Shown piece by piece: positions 1-10,531 of a stretch of 64,000 nt of DNA (position 1 is the first letter of the stretch; the number at the start of each line of letters is the position of its first letter). The DNA is taken from NCBI GenBank assembly GCA_016490735.1, contig JAEMWC010000009.1, positions 1,431,001-1,495,000 on the forward strand, given 5' to 3'. The stretch comes from Pachyseris speciosa (Eukaryota > Cnidaria > Anthozoa > Scleractinia > Pachyseridae). The notes beneath the pieces are model-generated. The model was not told where the DNA came from. It did not search any database and saw only the letters and a program-made list of their open reading frames with translations. The position numbers were made by a program, and so were the translations under genes.

Positions 1-1200
1 TTTTATTTTTTCGCTGTCATGTCGATCAAATGTTCGGCGAGTTTTTCGGCGAGTTAATCCCAACCATCAAAAACTGAACTTTACTACGAAAAGTTTCAAG
101 TATTACATTTGCTCGATCGTCGGCTCCTTTTGTGTCATTTTACTGGTTACATGGAAGAGCTCAGTCTTTTTCCTTTTCTACACGAACCAAGAAACCGCCC
201 CCCAACTCATTCTAAATCACGTGAACTATGACGGGAGGGGAACTAAATATTCACAATTTAAAAAGAAAGCAACAACTTTTCGCGAAATAAACGGAGACAA
301 ACTAAAATTTATTCGAGTGGGCGAGGAGTTAATACTGATCAGAATCTTCTCCGAAAAGTTTCAAGTGTCCAACATGAATGTTTAAATTAACAGCGAGCCG
401 AGTCAATCAACGAGGAACTCGACCAGCAGTGATAAGAACGCCACTAAACAACAAAAACAGTCGCTCTGCACGTGCGTTTTTTAAAAGCCCCCGCTATTCA
501 ATCAAACATTTTCTTGCAACGTGTTTTTAGCTGCCTCGCTCAACTTTGCATTGAAATCTAGTTTCCATGTTTGGTCTAGATCAAACATTTTTTCCAACAT
601 CTCGCGTTACGAACATATGTTTGATCGTTTAGCCAACCCAACCAACAAAGCGTGCACAGCCGGTAAATAGCAACCAAATGAACCACATCATGTCTAAATT
701 TCAGCGATAACACGCAAAAATCGTTTTGCGGACTCACATTGTCTGGTGTTTGGTTAAACATGTTTCTTTCTTTTTCTTAATTCAACCCCATCGCTATTAA
801 TTTGGTTCCTACCGGAACAGTTCGCCGAAATTGTACACGTTGAAAGAGTTGCAATTGTTGCAATTTGGCTACAAATACTTTGAGATGCAATGTATCCTTG
901 TGCCGTCCATGTCTTGCGAGTTAACCATAAACACGAAAAACAAATTATCTATAATCGCTGTTAAACACAAAATCCTTTTTGAAGAGTTGAAAACGCTGAA
1001 ACTATAGTCGCAAATATTCCAAAGAAACGTTTCTCTGTTTGACTCGAAACATCTGTCAATTGAACAGGCGGCGTTAAAATGGGGAATTCCAGCTTTTCTT
1101 TTGAGTAAACGCTCACAGTGACATTACATAAACGCATTCAAGGAAAAGCTTTATGAAATTATCATATGATGCCGCTAATTCGATGGCGGCTCAGTTTTAA
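1..1200 (+). repeat. ~1.2 kb direct repeat, copy 1
   Basis: This stretch reappears at 6591-7835 in the same orientation with scattered substitutions and small indels. Both copies begin with the same T-rich start and end at the same phrase (GATGGCGGCTCAGTTTTAA). The window opens inside the repeat, so its true left end is not visible. No convincing reading frame is shared by both copies, so I read it as a non-coding dispersed or segmental repeat that brackets the GPCR relics. The sequence after each copy is unrelated. Confidence 0.85.
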
Positions 1201-2050
1201 CCCAGCAAGGCTTATGTGCTTATGTTAAGCGGTATACCTTACTTTGGAAAAGATTGGGACCGAGTGGCCGCGCAAACGATAGTGGGATTGTTTGGTGAGG
1301 AGCGGAGCGCTTACTGTTTGCACGGAAAACCGGTTGGAATGGAACGCTGACTATGGAACAGGCTTTTCCTGTCAAAGCAGTTTGGCTAGTCCAAGAGCGT
1401 TAACCAACTGCATAAAAAATCGGTTGGAACTGAATGGAACGTTCCCTAGGGTACTGGCTTTTCCCATCAAAGTGATCGAAGAGCGCGCGAAAACGGTCCG
1501 TGACAAGCATGGTTTGACGAATGGTAGAGAAATTTTTCGGTCATTTCGGTTGGAATGGAAAAAGGAGGAATACGTCTCCGGATTTCCATCTTTTACGGAA
1601 ACTTTCCGGTGGAATGAGCTGTGTCTTTTGAATTTCCAACCGCAATTTCCGGGTTTTGTTGAAAAATGGTAAACGACCGCGTATTGCGAAACAATCGCGT
1701 CTACCCCAAATAATCACACAATCCGTTACACGGACTGTCGATCCCAGTCCATTGCAAAAGGAGGTTGCAAGGCGTGCATACAACATTCATTCCCAGGCTA
1801 TGCACATTTAATAGCGATATCAATATGTTTCCTTTTTGGCAAAAACAGCATTCGGCATTTGAAAATTTGATGACGCGAAAAATGCTGTAGTAGGTCATCT
1901 CCGCGGGGATGAAAACACTGTGAATTTTTAATGATTTCAGGGTGCGAGGGTTTTAAAGCACAAATTATAAACAGGCTCTCTTATGAAGCAATTTCATATT
2001 TTATCTACAAATACTAATTGCTGCTTGTATATTAAAACAAGGGAATCAAA
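1201..2050. other. intergenic stretch with motif-repeating transposon debris
   Basis: No gene is visible. From about 1330 to 1620 a motif close to CGGTTGGAATGGAA recurs four times, which suggests decayed inverted-repeat element sequence; similar phrases occur in the element at 53597-53926. From about 1850 the DNA matches 25360-25500 in the same orientation. Confidence 0.5.
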
Positions 2051-2160
2051 GCTTAAAAAGTAAAAGTAACATTGTAAAGTTCCTTTGAAGACAGCGTATT
2101 TACTTCTCTTGGTTCTCTCTGAGTCTGTTCATATTGTACAGATAACGTCAACTGAATACG
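1850..2160 (+). repeat. dispersed repeat leading into a polypurine tract, copy 1
   Basis: The segment matches 25360-25660 over some 300 bases with moderate divergence, and in both places a long G/A-rich tract lies just downstream. The shared order suggests that the non-repetitive part and the polypurine tract were duplicated or mobilised together. On the minus strand the right part adjoins the 3' end of the GPCR relic at 2562-3197. Confidence 0.7.
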
Positions 2161-2164
2161 GATA

Positions 2165-2565
2165 CGGGGCGAGGCAGGGGTAGAGCGAAGGAGGGAGGAA
2201 GGAAGGGATAGAAGGAGGGAGGGAAGGAGAGAGGACAGATGGATGGACGGAGGGAGGCAGGAAGATGGAGGGAGGCAGGAACGGAGAGAGGGAAGGAGTA
2301 AGGGAGTGAGGAAGAGACAAAGGGAGGCAGCAAGACGGAGGGAGGCAGGGACGGAGAAAGGGATAGAGGCAGGGAGGGAGGCAGGGAGGGAGGGAGGCAG
2401 AGACGGAGGAAGGCAGGGACGGAGGAAGGGCGGGAGTAAGGGAGTGAGGAAGAGACAAAGGGAGGCAGCAAGACGGAGGGAGGCAGGGACGGAGGAAGGG
2501 CGGGAGTAAGGGAGTGAGGAAGAGACAGAGGGAGGCAGGAAGACGGAGGGAGGCAGGGACGGATT
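2165..2565 (+). repeat. polypurine (GGGA/GGCA)n tract
   Basis: About 400 bases of the plus strand are almost pure purine, built from GGGAGGGAGGCAGG-like units with longer internal repeats of roughly 80-100 bases. It sits inside the C-terminal part of the GPCR relic, directly after the TM7-like segment on the minus strand. Long open frames of Ser-Leu-Pro or Gly-Gly-Arg here are by-products of the repeat. Such mirror-like polypurine DNA can form triplex or G-quadruplex structures; that is inference from composition. Confidence 0.9.
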
Positions 2566-3197
2566 GAATAAAGAGTTTAACAGCAGCAGTAATACCGCGA
2601 GAATTTGACCAACTATATACCATGTTTCCTTGGATGCTTCCTTCAAATACTTAACGGAAACAATTCTAAACAAGACTAAGGGTAAATAACATACGAATAA
2701 CACAATTAAGATTTTACAAGCGTTAAATTAACCCTTTTTCTCTCTCTTAAATTTTCTCCTCGCCTCTTGTGTAACTTGCTGAGCTGCGAGTTGCTGTTCG
2801 TGTCGGCGGGTTTCACGGAAAACTGTAACATGGCAGAAAATGATGAAGGCCAGAGTCAGACCGATCAATGAAAACGAGGTGTGGTGACGAGAGTGGCGTA
2901 AGCGAAACGGTGTTTTATGGCCAGGAACCGTCCACCGCATAGCAAGACCAGGTGGAGTAGGGAAGCATTCCAGAGAAATCTCATCGCAGTGCTTGTGAAG
3001 GCCTTCAACGAACACGCACCACCAGAACTGTCATTACGTAACATGGTAATTAAGGTCGCGATAAAAACAGGGTGAATTACGAGCACCACGATAAAGTCAG
3101 TCGAAGCCAGCGCTGCAAGTAAAATGTTGGACTTGTGGGCTGTCAATCGGCGTGACTTCACTTTCACCGCGATCATCACCAACGCGTTCATTAGAGT
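2562..3197 (-). pseudogene. class A GPCR pseudogene, disrupted
   Basis: Minus-strand frames give, in order, a TM1 end and TM2 (LLAALASTDF), TM3 with a GGRFLAIKH segment in place of the usual E/DR motif, a TM5 tail with FCHVTVFRETRRHEQQL, then TM6-TM7 with VCYLPLVLFRIV and NSLFNP. The pieces lie in different frames, TM4 is lost, and the N-terminus is cut at about 3197 by an inverted-repeat element. The C-terminus runs into the polypurine tract. The relic is clearly paralogous to the copy at 4527-5543, which has the same LLAALASTDF and RRHEQQL phrases. The family is rhodopsin-like; the ligand cannot be told. It is not functional as it stands. Confidence 0.85.
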
Positions 3198-3393
3198 GGG
3201 AACACATATTTTTACTGTACAACACATACACAGTGTGGCCTTCTGATGGTAAGGTCCGAGGAGACAATTTCAGACATTTTCTGCAATCAGGATCACGTCA
3301 CTACTCCCCGATCCATCGGCGATGCACGGCCAAATTCCCCTGGAAATTAATTAAGTACAGTAAGGGAACAATATGGAAAAATATGTGTTCCCA
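3198..3393. mobile_element. small inverted-repeat element (MITE-like)
   Basis: A 17-base sequence, TGGGAACACATATTTTT, at the left end recurs as its exact reverse complement near 3376-3392, giving a ~195 bp unit with terminal inverted repeats. It interrupts the GPCR relic just after the codons matching NALV in TM1, so it probably inserted into the gene. No target duplication is obvious and there is no coding potential. Confidence 0.6.
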
Positions 3394-3401
3394 GTGTGGT
3401 T

Positions 3402-3535
3402 GGTTCAGTAGCCTAGTGGTTAAGGCATCCGACCGGTAATCTGGAGACCCAGGTTCGATTCCTGGCTGAGCCACGTTTTCACTCAAAATTACTTAGTTGT
3501 GTTGATTTCTGTTCCCAAATTAACCTTGTCTGTTT
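3402..3535 (+). repeat. tRNA-derived SINE head (tRNA-Thr-like), forward copy
   Basis: Bases about 3403-3473 fold as a tRNA cloverleaf. The acceptor GGTTCAG pairs with CTGAGCC, the D-stem GCCT with AGGC, and the T-arm CCAGG-TTCGATT-CCTGG is perfect. The anticodon position would read GGT (Thr), but the base before it is C instead of the invariant U and the anticodon stem has a mismatch. This argues for a SINE head or decayed tRNA rather than a working gene. The next ~60 bases are shared with the inverted copy at 3642-3755, as expected for a SINE body. Confidence 0.65.
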
Positions 3536-3641
3536 GTATTTCTCAGAAATCCCTAATGAATCGCCATCAAAACGGGAATAGGCTGGTGATCCTAAGTAAT
3601 TAAGGCAATCAGTTGCTAATATATCCCCTCCCTACCTTACT

Positions 3642-3755
3642 GTACAAGGTTAATTTGGGAACAGAAATCAACAACTAAGTAATTAAGTGAAAATGTGGCT
3701 CAGCCAGGAATCGAACCTGGGTCTCCAGATTACCGGTCGGATGCTTACTGTACTA
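3642..3755 (-). repeat. tRNA-derived SINE head, inverted copy
   Basis: This is the reverse complement of about 3426-3532, covering the 3' half of the tRNA-like head plus ~60 bases of body, with only a few differences. The two copies form a hairpin with ~105 bp arms and a ~110 base loop. The 5' part of the tRNA-like sequence is missing in this copy. Confidence 0.7.
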
Positions 3756-3851
3756 TTACTGATTACTGTACTATAGATATATATATATAAATATGGGTAG
3801 AATGTATTTCGTAGAGCGCTCAACTCATTTGATTGAGGAGCATTCACTATA

Positions 3852-3930
3852 ACTTCACATGAGTTCAGGCTTTAGGAGTAATAATGCAATAAAACGATGA
3901 TTACTCCTAAAGCCTGAACTCCTGTGAAGT
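3852..3930. repeat. 31-bp-arm hairpin
   Basis: Bases 3852-3882 and 3900-3930 are reverse complements over 31 bases with one mismatch, separated by 17 bases. The arms contain CAGGCTTTAGGAGTAAT and its complement. There is no coding content. It is either a minimal foldback element or a structured site. It lies in the otherwise empty 3.8-4.5 kb stretch between the two GPCR copies, which also holds a T15 run at about 4238. Confidence 0.8.
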
Positions 3931-4526
3931 AAGAGGATCTTTATTACGACCAACAGAAACTAACTAAAACTAACAAACGACTCCTAAGCTACGCGACATG
4001 AAGAAAAGAGAGAGAAATAAAAAATACAGGGAGTATTTATATTCTGTGCGTGAAATATTCGGGATACCTTGACAAAATGTATACATTACCTAATAATACA
4101 ACTGATGAGACTTTGAAAAGAAGGTGATGAGAAAATACAACACGAGTGAAAAACACTAACGAGCTCGCTAAAGTACGACTATAGTGCTAACGAACTAGTG
4201 ACAAAGTTTCGCGATCAACGTAACGAACTTATTTTATTTATTTTTTTTTTTTCAGTACTGTACATCTGTATATTAATTATTTTATTGCTTTCGGTGGGCA
4301 TACAATTTTTTATGGCTATATTCAAAGTGACATTAAAATACTAAGAGGCATCTCCCCTTTGAATGCAAATCTTTTTAGACAAGAGTGGACAAAAGAGAAA
4401 AGGTTCCGGAAACTGGTTTGAAAGCAAAACAAATGTTTTCAAATCAACCGGTTTTAAGCAAAAGGCAAACGGTGAGAACGGCAAACACAGCTGAATTAGT
4501 TAACAGTAAGAGGAGAAAGGAGAAAA

Positions 4527-5543
4527 ATGAACTTCAGTCTGCAAAGCAACGAGAGGACCCCCGTAAACTGTGAGTTCTATGCTCTGTTGGGAACTGGCCA
4601 ACAGCCTTATCTATACGTCAGAGCGTGTCTTATCTTCATTGCAATCATCAACATCCTCACATTTCCTTGCACCATTGTACTGAACGCGTTGGTGCTGATC
4701 GCGGTGAAAGTGAAGTCTCGATTGAGAGCCCACAAGTCCAACATTTTACTCGCTGCTCTGGCTTCGACTGACTTCATTGCAGGGCTCGTAACTCAGCCAA
4801 TTTGGATCGCCACGTTAATAACCATCTTACTAGACGAATTAAAAAGTTCTAGTACGGCGTGTTCGTTGCAACTCCTCACAAGAACTTCAATGAGCTTTCT
4901 CTGGAATACTTCTCTATTTCACCTGGCCTTGCTTAGCGGTGAACGCTTCCTGGCCATAAAACACCCTTTCGCTTACGCCACTCTCGTCACCACACCTCGT
5001 TTGCTGACTGCTTCTGGCTTGGCTTGGCTTCTGTCCGCGATTGTCCATATTCCGATGGCCTTTGGCCAAGCTACCTTTTTAGTCGCGCATAGTACGTCGA
5101 TTATTCTGACACTGGCCTCCATCATTTTCTGCCATGTTACAGTTTTCTGTGAAACCCGCCGACACGAGCAACAACTCGCAACTCAGCAAGTTAGACAAGA
5201 GGCGAGGAGAAAATTTAAGAGAGAGCAAAAGGCGTTTAAACTAACACTTTAGTGATATTTAGAATTGTTTTCGCTAAGTATTCGAACGAAGCATCAAAGG
5301 TAACAGGGTATATAGTTGGTAATTTCGCGGCATTACCGGTGCTGTTAAACTCTCTCCTCAATCCAATTATTTACTCGGTCAGAATTCGTCAGTTTCGCAT
5401 CGCGTTCTTTGAGTTAATTTGCAGAACTGTGAACAGTGCTGAAACTTGAGATGCGAGTGTTTGGAACGCCAAACCAAACTGAGATTGGGCTTGAAACGAG
5501 ACAAGAAGACAAGGAAAAAATCGGCAAAATTCAGAACAAATAA
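4527..5543 (+). pseudogene. class A (rhodopsin-like) GPCR, frameshifted, TM6 deleted
   Basis: The first frame (241 codons from ATG 4527) covers an extracellular N-terminus, TM1 (FPCTIVLNALVLIAV), TM2 (LLAALASTDF), TM3 ending in GERFLAIKHPFAY (an E-R-F version of the DRY box), TM4 and TM5 with FCHVTVF, then the third loop RRHEQQLATQQV. It stops at 5250-5252. A second frame resumes at once with FRIVFAKY and TM7 LLNPIIYSVR (NPxxY type). Compared with the copy at 2562-3197, most of TM6 is missing at this junction, so this is a deletion plus a frameshift. A further 1-base shift near 5448 separates the cytoplasmic tail, which would end near 5543. Such genes are often single-exon and tandemly expanded in cnidarians. 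The ligand is unknown. Confidence 0.85.
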
Positions 5544-6340
5544 ATGCGAACGTACGGGAAATGGCAGTGACTTCATGCCATAAAACGGCGACAATTTTGT
5601 TGTATAATAGCCAATTGGCGGAGTTATAAACGTCTTAATTGAGCTGAACTTAACAAAATTAAAAGTAGACTGCAAAACAGCTGTATTTTTGCGTTGGTCG
5701 AATGCGAGGTCTCGTCAAGAGAAAGGTCTGGAACGAGAGTGAAAACGTTTTGCAGTATAAATTAAAAGCGTTGCCAATATGTAATTCATTCACTGTAAGA
5801 TGCAAAAAATCAATGCGAAAAACCCAGTGATGGTCTTGCTTGTTTCGAAAGTTTGCTTTGTTAAAATGCGGTATTTTTCAATTGGCATCTGTTGTTTTTA
5901 GATTCAATTGTTTCTGCAGATTTCCATTTAAACAACGGAATGGCCCTGTTTTGTTAAAATCAATTTTCTTTTCTTTTTCCGGATTGTCAAGGTGGAAATA
6001 GATTAAATTGTAGACTTACCAAAAAATCTCATTGCTTCGTTTCCTTTTATGACATTCGCGACATTAGTTTTCAAAGTTTTGATTGGAAAAGTTTTCGTTA
6101 AGTTCCGAGCAAGAGACTAGCAGCAAAGAAAAAGCGCTCGAAAGAAAAGTATGGCGAAAAAAAATAATGGGTACAGAATTTGACAAGCTGTAATCCCTTG
6201 CCTGAGCTAAACCGAAGGGCTGACTCCTCTGTCATGCACCCAATTTCCTTTCTCTTTGCCACAAGTAAGAAAAGTGTTGTTCAACTTGTGTTTATGCCAA
6301 ATAATTTTCCATGACTCATCTGAGATACTGAGTCAATTAA
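5544..6340. other. intergenic, no feature seen
   Basis: AT-rich DNA downstream of the GPCR copy. I found no convincing reading frame, RNA gene or repeat until the inverted repeat that begins at 6341. Confidence 0.5.
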
Positions 6341-6590
6341 TGAAAATTAACGGTGCTAATTATCAAGTCCCGACCTAGAATAGTCAACTGTCATTTTGTC
6401 AAAACAATTAATTATTACTTGTGGTTCCTAGATATTTTTTGGCTAAAACCAATACAAATTCGTCACCTCACGCCAAATCACCCGGCAAGGAGAGCAAAAT
6501 CTTCATAACTGAATTCAACTAGAAAGCAATCCGAAATAAGCCTACAAACTGCAAAACATTTGCGGGAAACTCAGAAAATTATTTGGCGCG

Positions 6591-7835
6591 TTTTATTTTT
6601 TCGCTGTCATGTCGATCAAGTGTTCGGCGAGTTTTTCAGCGAGTTAATCCCAACCATCAAAACCTGAACTTTACTACGAAAAGTTTCAAGTATTACAATT
6701 GCTCGTCGGCTCCTTTTGTGTCGTTTTACTGGTTACATGGAAGAGCTCAGTCTTTTTTCTTTTCTACACGAACCAAGAAACCGCCTGCCAACTCATTCTA
6801 AAACACCCGAACTATGACGGGAAGGGAACTAAATATTTACAATTTAAAAAGAAAGCAACAACTTTTCGCGAAATAAACGTGGAGAGAAACTAAATTTATT
6901 TGAGTGGGCGAGGAGTTAATACTGATCAGAATCTTCTCCAAAAAGTTTCAAGTGTCCAGTTTTTTAAATTAACGAGCCGAGTTAATCAACGAGGAACTCG
7001 GCCAACAGCGATAAGGAACGCCACTAAACAACAAAAACAGTCGCTCTGCACGTGCGTTTTTCAAAAGCCCCGTCAATTCGATCAAACATTTTCCTCCAAC
7101 GTGTTTTTAGCTGCCTCGCTCAATTTCGCGTTGAAATTTAGTTTTCCATGTTTGGTCTAGATCAAACATTTTCATCCACCATTTCGCGTTACGAACAAAT
7201 GTTTGATCGTTTTAGCCAACCCAACCAACAAAGCATGCACAGCCAGTAAATAGCAACCAAATGAACCACATCATGTCTAAATTTCAGCAATAACACGCAA
7301 AAATCGTTCTGTGGACCCACATTGTCTGGTGTTTGGTCAAACATGTTTCTTTCTTTTTCTTAATTCAACCCCATCGCTATTAATTTGGTTCCTATCGGGA
7401 TAGTTCGCCGAAATTGTACACGTTGAAAGTTTGGGATGCTCGGTCCTTGTGGCCGTGTTTGTCGTCCATGTCCTGCGAGTTCACCATAAACACGAAAAAC
7501 AAATTATCTATAATCGCCTGTTAAACACAAAATCCTTTTCGAAGAGTAGAAAACACTATATAGTCGCAATTATACCAAAAAAATGATTCTCTGTTTGACT
7601 CGAAACATATCGGCGGCGTTAAACAGGCGGCGTTAAAATGGGGAATTCCAAGATCAAAAGCAGAGCGGTACTTCAGTGACATTTTCCAGCTTTTCGACGA
7701 GAGGTTTACGGTAATTATTTTAGAGCGGTATATCTTTTGAGTAAACGCTACAGTGACATTAAATAAACGCATTCAAGGAAAAGCTTTATGAAATTATCAT
7801 ATGACGTTGCCAATTCGATGGCGGCTCAGTTTTAA
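6591..7835 (+). repeat. ~1.2 kb direct repeat, copy 2
   Basis: It matches 1-1200 from end to end in the same orientation, with point changes and several indels, including a ~60 base insertion near 7650. Because this copy is complete, its limits can be seen: it starts after ATTTGGCGCG and ends at GGCGGCTCAGTTTTAA. Confidence 0.85.
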
Positions 7836-8055
7836 AGTGCCTATGAAATGAAATTTTTTCTTGCCTCTATGGAAGGTTTGAACTTCTGTGAACTGAAATT
7901 AAAGGGTTTTAAGAGTTGGATATCATGCGGAACTGTATTTTTTTGGCTCCGAAGTTGTGTTGGTTGCGAGAAAAAGTGGTTCCAATTTGAAGCGCGGCTA
8001 AAACGATATTTCACTGCAATAACGTAGAAACGTTTGACTCACAGCTACGCGCGTT

Positions 8056-8432
8056 ATGGCGGAAAAGAGGAAAGGGAAGAATGAAGGAAGATATTGCGTT
8101 GCTAACTTGCCTAATCTAACCAGCTGCAAGATTATACGGAAGGTGCAACCATGCATAAATTTCCATCGGAGGAAACGAGACGGGCCAAATGGACCAGTTT
8201 TGTCCAAAGACACCGAAAGGATTTCGTGCACTTCAGAACGTCTAATCTCTGTTCGGTTCATTTCGAAATTACCTGTTTCGAGCAAAACAGCTTTACTTCT
8301 CTCGGGAGATGGTGAAGAATTTCAACACTTTCCTTGCTCCTCCAGCCATTCCTACGAGAGACATGGCATATATTCTCCCCCTGAAAGTGACAAAGTTGAA
8401 TTCAATTATGACGATTTTGCTCTCCTTGCCGG
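8056..8432 (+). pseudogene. THAP-domain fragment with frameshifts
   Basis: The frame from ATG 8056 starts with a Lys-rich leader and GRYCVANL...SCK. A 1-base shift near 8131-8140 then leads to a frame with MHKFPSEETRRAKWTSFVQ, RHRKDF and LCSVHFE, which are the conserved core of a THAP C2CH zinc finger (HxFP, W, and CxxHF). That frame hits TGA at 8313, and a third frame continues with a phrase similar to the AVPTIF motif region. At least two frameshifts make it non-functional as read, unless it is spliced unusually. Its place inside the inverted-repeat unit suggests transposon or domesticated-transposon ancestry. It is distinct from the intact THAP gene at 28.6-39.1 kb. Confidence 0.7.
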
Positions 8433-8576
8433 GTGATTTGGCGTGAGATGATGAATTTTTATTGTTTTTAGCAAAAAAATATCTAGGAACCACAAGTGAT
8501 AATTAACTGTTTTGACAAAATGACAGTTGACTATTCTAGGTCGGGACTTGATAATTAGCACCGTTAATTTTCACGG

Positions 8577-10364
8577 CGCCGTGTCGACGAGAGGCACCGC
8601 CATCCCGGCTGTCACATTTTCCGCGCTGTTTTTGCCATTTGTTGTTGTTGTCAATGACGGCACAAAGAGATAAAACAACAAACAGCTTGCACATTTAACG
8701 AATGGCTAAACTTTGTAGCTTTTGATTTATCACGTGGAAAGAACAAAACGAACAAGAGAACTGTTGAAAATACCTCAAATAAAACTAACATTTCTAAACA
8801 CGGTCTTCAAGAGGAGTCACGAGGACGTTGCCCGTTTTTCCTACATCCAACGGAGGTAACCAGGAATTTAAAGCGCTTTGTAAGCGGAGTCGAACTGAAC
8901 CACGTTCCAGCGTGTAATTTTGAAAAACATTATCAGATAAAATATGGGATAGCTGCGAAATCCCGCCTCTTCTATTTATTATCAACTTAAATATACTAGC
9001 GTTCTAATACGCATGCCTTTCTCTCATTGGCTACTCTACTCACTATCTGTTCTGTTGCAGATAGTGAGTAGCGGTTGTCAACGAAATGGGGGCCGTTTCT
9101 TCGCGTATTCGAAGTGTCTTCGAGGAGGATTTAGAAAATTTACTTGTTTAGTTTTGAAGGACTAGTTCAGCTGCGCCCTCATCAGCTATCTCGAGACTGG
9201 AATCTCGAACTCATAATCTAACTGTTAAATGGATAATGTGACGTGGAGTCTTTTATTTTTAGTTTCAACCATCTTTAAGCCAGTTAAACGCCTGGTGGGA
9301 GCAAAGGGCAACCAGCCATCCGAATGTTGGGTTCCGTAATCAACTGAAGTTTTGTGGGGACAGGTGGTTGGACCATCACTCAATTGTCTTTAGTTCATGA
9401 ACCTGTTATTTACGTTTTAGTCGGGGTTTCTAGGCGATCGAATCTCGCATTTTACGGCATTAAATCGACAATTTCCTACAAATCTCCTGGGAAAGTTCGA
9501 ACAATTTCGCTTATTAATGCTTTTCCCCTCCCCCCTCCCCCCCTTTTCAATGATGCGCCAATGTTGAATCAAACCACACAATTTTTGTGCTTTTTTTATT
9601 CGCTAAACATCCAACACTGAACTAGGGTGAGGGGGAGGAGAAATCATCCACATAAATGAACATTTAAGGCGGTGAATGAAAACACACACTTAAGGCCTGA
9701 TGATCGTCATATCCTCCCAAGTAAAATTATCGAAAATTGTAGATTCATTTACCGTAGGGCTAGTTTTAGTAGGGGACGTAGTTCCCCGTGGTGTGGCCTG
9801 GTCTTTCATATATCAAGCCATAAGATGATCTACACATGTAAATCACACAAAATAAATCCAGTCGCGGTATACAAATTCATAAATAGTTTTAATAGGTTTT
9901 CTGATATTTGCTATCGTAAGCTAACAAATTGAAGATGTAGAAAAAACTTCTCTTCATGAAATCAAACCATAAAGATGTAAACAACGTAGCAAATTTGTGT
10001 CCAAACCACTCTCGCTCTCGACAGGTGTTAGCCACACCCTTTGCTCAGGTTTATGGAATTTCCGGGTTTTCCGGGTTTAGAAGTATTTGTTAAATACTGG
10101 TTTATTAGAAGCTGAAAATCAACAGTTATGGAAGATGTGAGGCAAAATGACATTCATCTAGTATGGTTGGTTTTCTATATATGCTTTAATGATATAAAAA
10201 GCAAATTCAATATGGCGTGTTAAAATGATTGAACTCTTATGTACCGAATTTCAACTGCGATTTTAGCTCTATTTTAATTTTATATACCTCGATTATTGTG
10301 TACCGTGTGCTTGCTAGTTGACTTTTGTGAAATCATTTTGGGCGGCCAGGGAATTAAGAAAGCG
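8577..10364 (+). repeat. giant palindrome, left arm
   Basis: The sequence is repeated as its reverse complement at 10532-12321. The outer edge starts CGCCGTGTCGACGAGAGGC and the inner edge ends around GGGAATTAAGAAAGCG. By eye the arms differ at about 3% of positions over the outer 200 bases, with a few small indels such as the length of the C-run near 9530. Short frames at 8794-8985 (minus) and 9354-9620 (plus) are mirrored in the other arm and have no family I recognise. Confidence 0.93.
9036..9071. repeat. perfect 14-bp-arm hairpin inside the palindrome arm
   Basis: CTACTCACTATCTG and its exact complement flank an 8-base loop (9050-9057). The hairpin is preserved in the right arm and survives in degraded form near 13665-13700, so it is a core part of this repeat family. 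Confidence 0.8.
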
Positions 10365-10531
10365 TTTTGCTTAGTGCTTTTAAACTAAACCGAGAGGGAA
10401 CGTTGTTTTCAGTGGGCCGCACTGGCGATAGGTCGCTTACTCCTTTCTCATCTGACTAAAGATTGTAATGACAGATGAACCTCTGTTTTAATGATACACA
10501 CATTTAAAAACTTAGACGAAAAATAAGCACA
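10365..10531. other. palindrome spacer
   Basis: A 167-base unique spacer separates the two arms. It contains no evident gene and no internal symmetry. A spacer of this size would be the loop of a giant hairpin. Confidence 0.85.

Larger units (their letters stand above)
6341..8573. mobile_element. composite unit bounded by ~180 bp inverted repeats
   Basis: 6341-6521 and 8394-8573 are reverse complements over ~180 bases with roughly 93% identity by eye; both outer ends read TGAAAATTAACGGTGC. Between them lie the second copy of the 1.2 kb repeat and a frameshifted THAP-domain fragment. The shape is that of a DNA transposon with long terminal inverted repeats carrying a THAP (P-element-like) DNA-binding exon. 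No target-site duplication is evident, and copy 1 at 1-1200 lacks the THAP part. The alternative is an inverted duplication of the THAP exon's 3' end. The right end lies three bases from the giant palindrome. Confidence 0.5.

Noticed and set aside
2053..2703. Long Ser/Leu/Pro-rich minus-strand frames and an overlapping Gly/Arg/Glu plus frame
   Set aside because: They are translations of the polypurine tract in several frames; only the first ~48 codons match GPCR TM6-TM7.
3403..3473. Functional tRNA-Thr gene
   Set aside because: C at position 33, a mismatch in the anticodon stem, and a shared non-tRNA body with an inverted copy indicate a SINE head.
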